A stretch of 64,000 nucleotides of DNA from the NCBI GenBank assembly GCA_015680685.1, contig MNCI01003613.1:221349-285348 (forward strand), read 5' to 3'. This stretch comes from Gnetum montanum. Lineage: Eukaryota; Streptophyta; Gnetopsida; Gnetales; Gnetaceae. The number at the start of each line of letters is the position of its first letter. Within the stretch, counting starts at the first letter, position 1. The position numbers and the translations under genes were made by a program. The notes below the pieces were generated by a model. That model had not been told where the DNA came from and searched no databases. It saw only the letters and a list, made by a program, of their open reading frames with translations. Shown here piece by piece: positions 58,190-64,000 of this stretch.

Positions 58190-58450
58190 AATATACAGCA
58201 TGTGGTCTACCAATGTTTTTGACCTTTTATGCTTTAAAAACCAATGTTTTGGCACTTTTCATGATTCAAAAGTGCAATGTATGGGCCACCAATGTGTGAA
58301 GCTTTTGTTGCCAAATTTGGTGATGTATTTGGGCTATTTTCATGGCCAATGTGTGTGCCACCAAATTTTTTGGCTTTTTCTACCAAATTTGGCAACATAT
58401 TTAAAATTTTAGCTTTCACACATTGGTATAAATTAAATTCACAGTGTGTG
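58190..58450 (+). repeat. Degenerate repeats of 70-90 bp with CCACCAATGTG words
   Basis: Words like TACCAATGTTTT, CCACCAATGTGTG, CAATGTGTGTGCCACCAA and CCAAATTTGG(T/C) recur in order about four times. Copies are diverged and borders are approximate. The plus-strand open stretch over it is repeat-driven. Confidence 0.5.
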
Positions 58451-58871
58451 GGCTGTAAATTTCATTTTACACATCAAAAAATGTCCAAACATTTATCAAA
58501 ACAAGGCCATAGGATAGGATTTTGATGGAAAAATAAGGTAATTATTTCTACTCTTGAATCCCCACCAAAATTACAATTAAAGTCTTGGCTACTAAGCTTC
58601 TTATGCATAATATGAATTTTTTAGGTGTATCATTGACCCCTCTTTGTTGATGTTTCAAGGATTGACCTAAGAAACATCAACAAAGAATGCAAAACACTAT
58701 CACAAGTTCATCACCAATTCTTCTTCTTCAGATTTGATATAGTAGCTATTGAATGATGCTAAGGAGTGCCCATGATGATGAAATACGATCACATTGGAAT
58801 GTCAAGAGTTTGGGATGAGATGAGGGCTATATTGGATATCGAAGTATGGTCACAAGTGCTAACAAAGATGA

Positions 58872-59636
58872 TGTGGACATTAAATAGGCCAATGTAACAT
58901 CTATCCAATGATGGGATCTTTCACTAAAGTTTTGGCATGTTTGAAAGTGTTTTGGAACTAATTTGATGACTTTAGGAAGTTTCAAGGTCTATGGGGGCTT
59001 GTTTGAAGGTGTCAAGAGGCTCTAGGCCTTAAAACAAGAATCTTTGTATTTTGGCCTTGTAGAGGTGATGTCCCATTTGTAAGTTAGATGTCCCATATAC
59101 GTTGTAGACATCTTTGCAAAGATGTCCCACATGATTTGAAGATGTCTACCTTGAGACCTCTGCACTTGGGAAAGATGTCTCCTATTTCTTATAGACATCT
59201 CTCATAGATTTTAATAGACATTAAATTGAATGATAAATTAGAGGGAAGATGAAGAGATAAGGGGGAAATATGTAAATAGACTCCTTGGGCCTTCAATTTC
59301 ATCAAGAGAGTCTAGAGAAAGAAAGAGAAAGTCTAAAGTGAGTCTAGAGAGAAAAAGAAAGAGTGTAGGAAGTTGAGAGAAGAGTAGAGAGAGATAGGGT
59401 CTTAGTAAGGTACCTTTATCATCATCCATGTGAGAGTGTATTTTCTTTGATTAAGTGTGTGTGTGTGAGAATTTGATTGAATCTCTTATCTTTCCTTTGG
59501 AATTTGTGCTTCCTTTCAGTTGTAATTTGTTTATTTGAGTAAGAATAAAGCTTTAATTTTCTTTTCTTATTTAAATTTGTTGTTTTTGTGACATTGAGAG
59601 AGCTTGGATTGTGGAATCCATGGGAGCTCCTCATCA
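58872..59636 (+). repeat. Element E 5' LTR
   Basis: Starts TGTGGACATTAAATAGG and ends CTCCTCATCA. It shares TTTTGGCATGTTTGA, CTTTGTATTTTGGCC, TAAATTGAATGATAAATT and GGAAGTTGAGAGAAGAG with 61695-62476. The TATA is damaged here (TATGTAAATA near 59269). A GA-rich tract (59294-59390) follows. Confidence 0.88.
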
Positions 59637-59639
59637 TAT

Positions 59640-59657
59640 TGGTATCAAAGTAGCTTG
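59640..59657 (+). other. Element E primer-binding site (tRNA-iMet type)
   Basis: TGGTATCAAAGTAGCTTG lies three bases after the LTR and matches the TGGTATCAGAGC type. Confidence 0.8.
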
Positions 59658-59995
59658 GAATTGAAGACAATTGCATTCAAGTGAATAATTCTCATCTCAA
59701 TTACAAAGAATCACTCCAAATTCTCAAGCTTGGATGAATTCTCTCTTGCTACTTATTCTACTCATCCTAGGGTTTGAAAATTTCCCTTTAATCCCTAAGT
59801 TTGCCATATATTTCAAGAATTGGAAGATAATTGTGGAATTGAACATCCATTGGCTTATAATAGCTATGGTTTAAAGATCTTATGCTCATTTCTCTTAGGA
59901 TCTAAGAATTTCTTATCTCATTCATTGAGAAATCTTGAAATTCAATTTTTCTATGTATAATTTTATGAAAATTTCCTTTTAGGTCATTTTCCATT

Positions 59996-61318
59996 ATGCC
60001 TTCAAAGAAGAAGACAGTTCAATATTTGTCAAGAGATATGAAGGAATTAAAGACTAACTTGAAAGATATTTTGAGAAGAATTGAGAGAATATCTTCTAGC
60101 CATTAAGGAAAGAAAAAAGATGTAAGGGCTAATGAAGTAGATATCAATGAGAAAATGAGTTCTCAAGTATCTATTATTAAGAAAATGAGTGCTTAATACT
60201 CAAAGGTTTTAAGAGAGGGAACCAAGAGCTTCATCAAAGGAACCAAAAGATCTTCAACATCCAAGATGATGTATGCTGCTAATCAAGGAGAGTTCCTATC
60301 TCATGAGTCATGGGAGGTGAAGAATTCAAGCCAAAGGAATGGTAAGGATCAAGGGATTTCTCCAAGAAGCATCAAGAACATCACTAGAAGGTATGATTCT
60401 CATACTTTTTGCAACTATTCTATACCTTTTGGTAAGGGAAAGGAGATTCTAAGCCAACTTGAGGCTATCTCATGGGAGACAGGGGAGTCTTCTCACCACG
60501 GTATGTAGAAGAATAATATCTTTGCTGATTTTTTTTTATGAAAATGATGTTAAAGCCTTGGAGAGTATATCTTTTGAGCTGGTACCTCAAAAATGGTATG
60601 AAGAGCTTTTTGATGGTTCCTTTGAAGAGGATAAGAAATTGGAATTGGGAACTCCTATTTGGTATCTTAAATCTTCAAGCTTTGATGAGATTGGATAGCC
60701 ATATGTTGAAGATCAAGTTGAACCAAAATTGAATGGGAGAAGCCATGAAAAGGTAAGTAAGTATGAGCTTTACCTTATTGATGATAGCAATGTCTCTCAT
60801 GTTGAAGCTAGTGTGATGGATGCCAGTTTTTAACTTCAACTTGGTAGTGGTTTATTCAGTTGTGATGATGAGAATATGATCATTATGATGAGATTCTGAG
60901 TCATGTTGTGTGTGATGAAAGCAATGTGACTTTTGATGCCATTATTAGTAAGAGAAAAGATAATGATGATAATGAATTTGATTTTGTATGGGATGATGAT
61001 GGCTATGGTGGCAGTCATAGTAGAAAGGTCATTATTAATGTTGATGAAGACATTGATAATGATATGATTTTCTAGAAATTGGAGATGTTTTTTGTTCATT
61101 ATGACAAGGATGAATTTGTCAAAGGTGTTGATGACCTTGATTGTCTTGGCTATGAAATGGATGAACAACATGAAGACAATCTACATTGTGATGCTAATGG
61201 TGAAGGGAAGCTAAGTGGTAGTCTTGCAAACACCAAGAAGAAGAAGGTAAAGAAGAGGAAAAAGGATGGAAGAAGAAAAATTGATTTGAGGAGACCTAAT
61301 CCTTTTGAATTTTCTTAA
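59996..61318 (+). pseudogene. Element E single ORF, unknown acidic/basic protein of about 440 residues
   Basis: ATG at 59996 opens MPSKKKTVQYLSRDMKELKT followed by a helical basic part with two Gln-type stops. An open stretch at 60266-60508 (MYAANQGEFLSHESWEV, IPFGKGKEILSQLEAISW) follows. After a shift at a T run (60530), YENDVKALESISFELVPQKW, YEELFDGSFEEDKKLELGTP and YELYLIDDSNVSHVEASV continue. The next part is very acidic (DNDDNEFDFVWDDDGYGG), and the end is lysine/arginine-rich (TKKKKVKKRKKDGRRKI). The frame stops at 61318. No zinc knuckle or pol motif is seen. The acidic block plus basic tail suggests a nucleic-acid- or chromatin-associated protein, but that is a guess. Confidence 0.6.
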
Positions 61319-61439
61319 TCTTCTTTTGTTTTAGGTCATGGAAGAAACACATGGGATTTGGTTCTCTCAAAATGGAAACATGGTGAAGCATTTGAGGGCA
61401 TAGACCATATCCACTCTTCTTTTATGAATTTCTCCATTG

Positions 61440-61530
61440 TAATGTAAGCACAAAATTGTGCTAATGTATGTGTGTGTTTATGTGTGTCATGCATGCATTG
61501 TGTTGTGTGTTTATATGTTTTTGTGAAATA
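61440..61530 (+). repeat. TG-rich stretch in element E
   Basis: Interrupted TGTG runs (ATGTATGTGTGTGTTTATG onward), non-coding, between the ORF and the 3' LTR. Confidence 0.7.
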
Positions 61531-61694
61531 ATTTTAGGTGGTAGAGATAAAATGTTGTGAGCTCTAACCATTCCATGTGTGTTGTGTTTTCATTTGTGTG
61601 TGAATTTTGGTCTATGTGAGGGGGCAACAACTATTCAAAGTATAAAGGCATCTTGTGTGGAAATCAAGAGTCTTTTGAAGGATGGGGGTATTCA

Positions 61695-62476
61695 TGTAAA
61701 CATCAAAAAATCCAACGTAACATCTCTCCAATGGTGGGATCATTTCCTAGAGTTTTGGCATGTTTGAGAGTGTTTTGGGACTATTTTAACTTTAGGATGT
61801 TTCAAGAATTATGGGGACCTATTTGAAGCTGTCCAAAGGTTCTAGGCATTGAAACAAGCATCTTTGTATTTTGGCCTTACACAAGAGATGTTCCATTTAT
61901 AAGTGAGATGTTCCATTTGTAAGTGAGACATCCCATCTGTAAGTGAGATGTTCCATCTACATTGTAGATGTTTCTACAGAGATTTCCCACATGATTTGAC
62001 GATGTTTACTCTAAGACCTCTGCACTCAAGAAAGGCATCTTTTACAAATTTTAACAAACATTAAATTGAATGATAAATTGGAAGGAAGATGAAGAGATAG
62101 GGGGAAAAGATATAAATAAACTCCTTGAGCCTTTAGTTTGATCAAGAGAGTCTAGAGAAAGAAAGAAAGAGTTTGAAGTGAGTCTAGAGAGAGAAAGAGA
62201 GAGTGTAGGAAGTTGAGAGAAGAGTAGAGAGAGATAGGGTCTTGGCAAGGTGCCTTGATCATCATCCATGTAAGAGTGTGTTTTCTTTGATTGAGTGTGT
62301 ATGTGAGAGAATTTGATTGAATCTCTTATTTGTCCTAGGGAATTTGTGCTTCCTTTTAGTTGTAATTTCTCCATTTGAGTAAGAATAAAGCTTTGATTTT
62401 CTTTTCATGTTCAAATTTGTTGTTTTTTTGACATTGAGAGATCTTGGATTATCGAATCCATGGGAGCTCTTCATCA
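61695..62476 (+). repeat. Element E 3' LTR
   Basis: Aligned with 58872-59636; starts TGTAAACATCAAAA and ends CTTCATCA. TATAAATA is intact at 62111-62118. It has extra copies of a (T/A)AAGTGAGATGTTCCAT-like word near 61890-61960 relative to the 5' copy. The GA-rich tract is at 62138-62240. Confidence 0.88.
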
Positions 62477-64000
62477 AAAAAATTCCAAATGTTGATATTA
62501 TGGCTATTACATGGAGGTGACATACTTTCTGATTGAATGGATCTTCATGCTTGAACTACTTGTTACTTGATGGTGCTTAGAAGAACTAGAACTCTACTCT
62601 CAGGCTTCTTTGGCTACTTGGCTCCTTCCTTTTATTTGGAGTCATTTGTTTCACTTTATGCTACATTAGTATCTTGGTTTTCTTGGAAACTCTGCTTCCC
62701 CCTATTTCTTTTCTTCATTTTATGGGAGTGAAACCTTCATTGGGTTTCATTTCCAAGGTCGAATTTTGTTTTCTCACTGAATGAAGTATGTTACATCTAG
62801 CAAACTTGATTAATGGAGTACACTGAAGAAGATGTCATATGGTCATGGTGCATGGATGTCAAACATAGATTTTCATTATTAGCAAGGTAAGAAGGGTTGA
62901 AGTTTGTTTACGAGATTATGGCTTAAGAGGGGCAATGGAAATGGTGTGAGGTAAGCATTCTTGATAAGATTGAACAAGCTAATCAAATCTTGTATATCAA
63001 GGTCCCATGGCAACTCACAACTACAATGAGTCACAAATTTGCAATGAATTCAATCTCATCTTGCAAGCACAACTCCAAGAGAATAAGAAAACAAGTCAAA
63101 GAGTTTGTGCGATTACAAGAAGTTACATGAGGTCACATGAGACAACAAGCAAATATACGTCATCATTGGTTATAATTAGCAGAACATCATAATTCTATAT
63201 TTTTTATGCAGCTTCACTTAAAGTTTGCAGTGTTCTGAGATGCCAAAAGCTAAATTTAGAAGATCATGTAGGCTTGCTTATCATAGGCCACTAGAATTAT
63301 CAATGTCAATCATTCATCCAAACTTGTAAACAAAGGCAAACAACACTAAAAGCAAAAATGTCAATGTTAGAAGTAATAAGGGTTATCTATGGGCTTTAAT
63401 GTTGCCTTGCAGGAGTTTGATGGTATCCTAAGTAAACTCAAGTTCTAGTGTGAAACTTGGTTTAGGGTTTTCTCCTCACCATTGTGGGTTATAATGGGAA
63501 TTTTGACAAAGGAATCCTTTGTGATGTTTTGGGTTTCAAGGTCAAGAGTAGTTAGGCCATTCCAAGACATTAAAGTTATATGGTTTAAATGTTTTTAGGT
63601 TCTAGGTTTAGGCATTCAAGGTCAATTTGATCGAATCATATTACCAAAAGGGTCTACTTTGATTCAAAGAATAAGTGAATTGCATTCTCATCTTCCTAGC
63701 TCAATCCTACATGTCAACATAAGCACAGAAAGTGGCATCTACATGATATACTTTTAAACAAAGTTAAACTAATGCAAAATAATGTAGTACTAGAGCAAAC
63801 TAGGGTCAAAATGAAGTAAAACAAGGCAAAATAAGGAAAAACATAGCAAAAGACAAGGTTAAAGCAAGGTAAAATATAAAAAAATGAGGTTAAAACAAGG
63901 TCATATAAGGTCAAAGATAATATTAAATAATGACATTTATTTTTAGGTGACTTTATTGTCAAAATAAGGAAAAATATAGTGCAAATAGGCTATAAATTAT
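62477..64000. other. Intergenic stretch, nothing recognised
   Basis: No recognisable protein in any frame. 63700-63930 is A-rich with repeated AAGGTAAAAC and AAGGTCAAA words. Confidence 0.5.

Larger units (their letters stand above)
58872..62476 (+). mobile_element. Element E: compact non-autonomous LTR retrotransposon with one unknown ORF
   Basis: LTRs at 58872-59636 and 61695-62476 flank a 2.06-kb interior with a tRNA-iMet-type primer site, one long decayed ORF and a purine tract (GGATGGGGGTA). No gag, protease, RT or integrase motif is visible. The LTR start is inferred from an ungapped match of 23 bases before the more obvious TAACATC block. Flanking 5-mers (GATGA, AAAAA) do not match. 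The layout is that of a LARD or single-ORF LTR derivative. Confidence 0.8.

Noticed and set aside
58149-58525. Plus-strand frames of 82-87 codons
   Set aside because: They follow the degenerate CCACCAATGTG repeats and shift with them, with no protein signature.

Overview
This window looks like intergenic DNA from a large, repeat-rich plant nuclear genome. It is AT-rich and has no intact host gene, rRNA or tRNA that I can see. It is packed with old, nested LTR retrotransposons whose reading frames are broken mainly by TAA/TAG/TGA at positions where relatives have Gln, Trp or Arg. That pattern fits decay of methylated cytosines. A gymnosperm or another giant plant genome is plausible, but the sequence does not fix the species.

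Layout. 1-1300 is LTR-like sequence rich in a GTAGTTAG word, and 1300-6991 is mostly featureless. Element A (6992-20236, +) is a full-length Ty3/Gypsy element with a tRNA-Asp-type primer site, decayed gag, protease, RT, RNase H and integrase. It also has an extra downstream reading frame (16.3-19.15 kb) behind its own TATA box. Element C (21435-34713, +) has matching LTRs, exact CAAGG target duplications and a tRNA-iMet-type primer site. It carries chromovirus-like gag-pol and, in its 5' region, a gene-like antisense unit with four short introns. Its integrase is split by nested element F (30116-33596). C itself sits inside an older minus-strand reading frame, whose two halves are at 20.74-21.43 kb and 34.72-35.11 kb. 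Element G (about 37.1-42.5 kb, -) is another Gypsy polyprotein; the frame split by C may be its downstream extra ORF.

Element D (45.5-57.6 kb, -) is a Gypsy element of A's lineage. Its integrase is interrupted by element B (45907-52932, -), with a 5-bp target duplication differing at one base. B belongs to A's lineage, keeps gag and protease, and has lost RT, RNase H and integrase. Element E (58872-62476, +) is a small LTR element with a tRNA-iMet-type primer site and one unrecognised ORF. 62.5-64 kb shows nothing recognisable.

The most interesting points are: (1) A and B share an internal promoter-like TATA and splice-like signals upstream of the extra ORF, plus three copies of a polypurine motif at matching places; (2) A and D share the same FMDE change in the RT active site; (3) the antisense multi-exon unit inside C; (4) E, a compact LTR element with a single unfamiliar acidic/basic protein; (5) the palindromic GATATC arrays just upstream of the TATA boxes in B's LTRs. 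Three assembly gaps (10934, 25216-25883, 46107-46357) are noted; one is flanked by an artefactual-looking duplication and one is probably under-sized.
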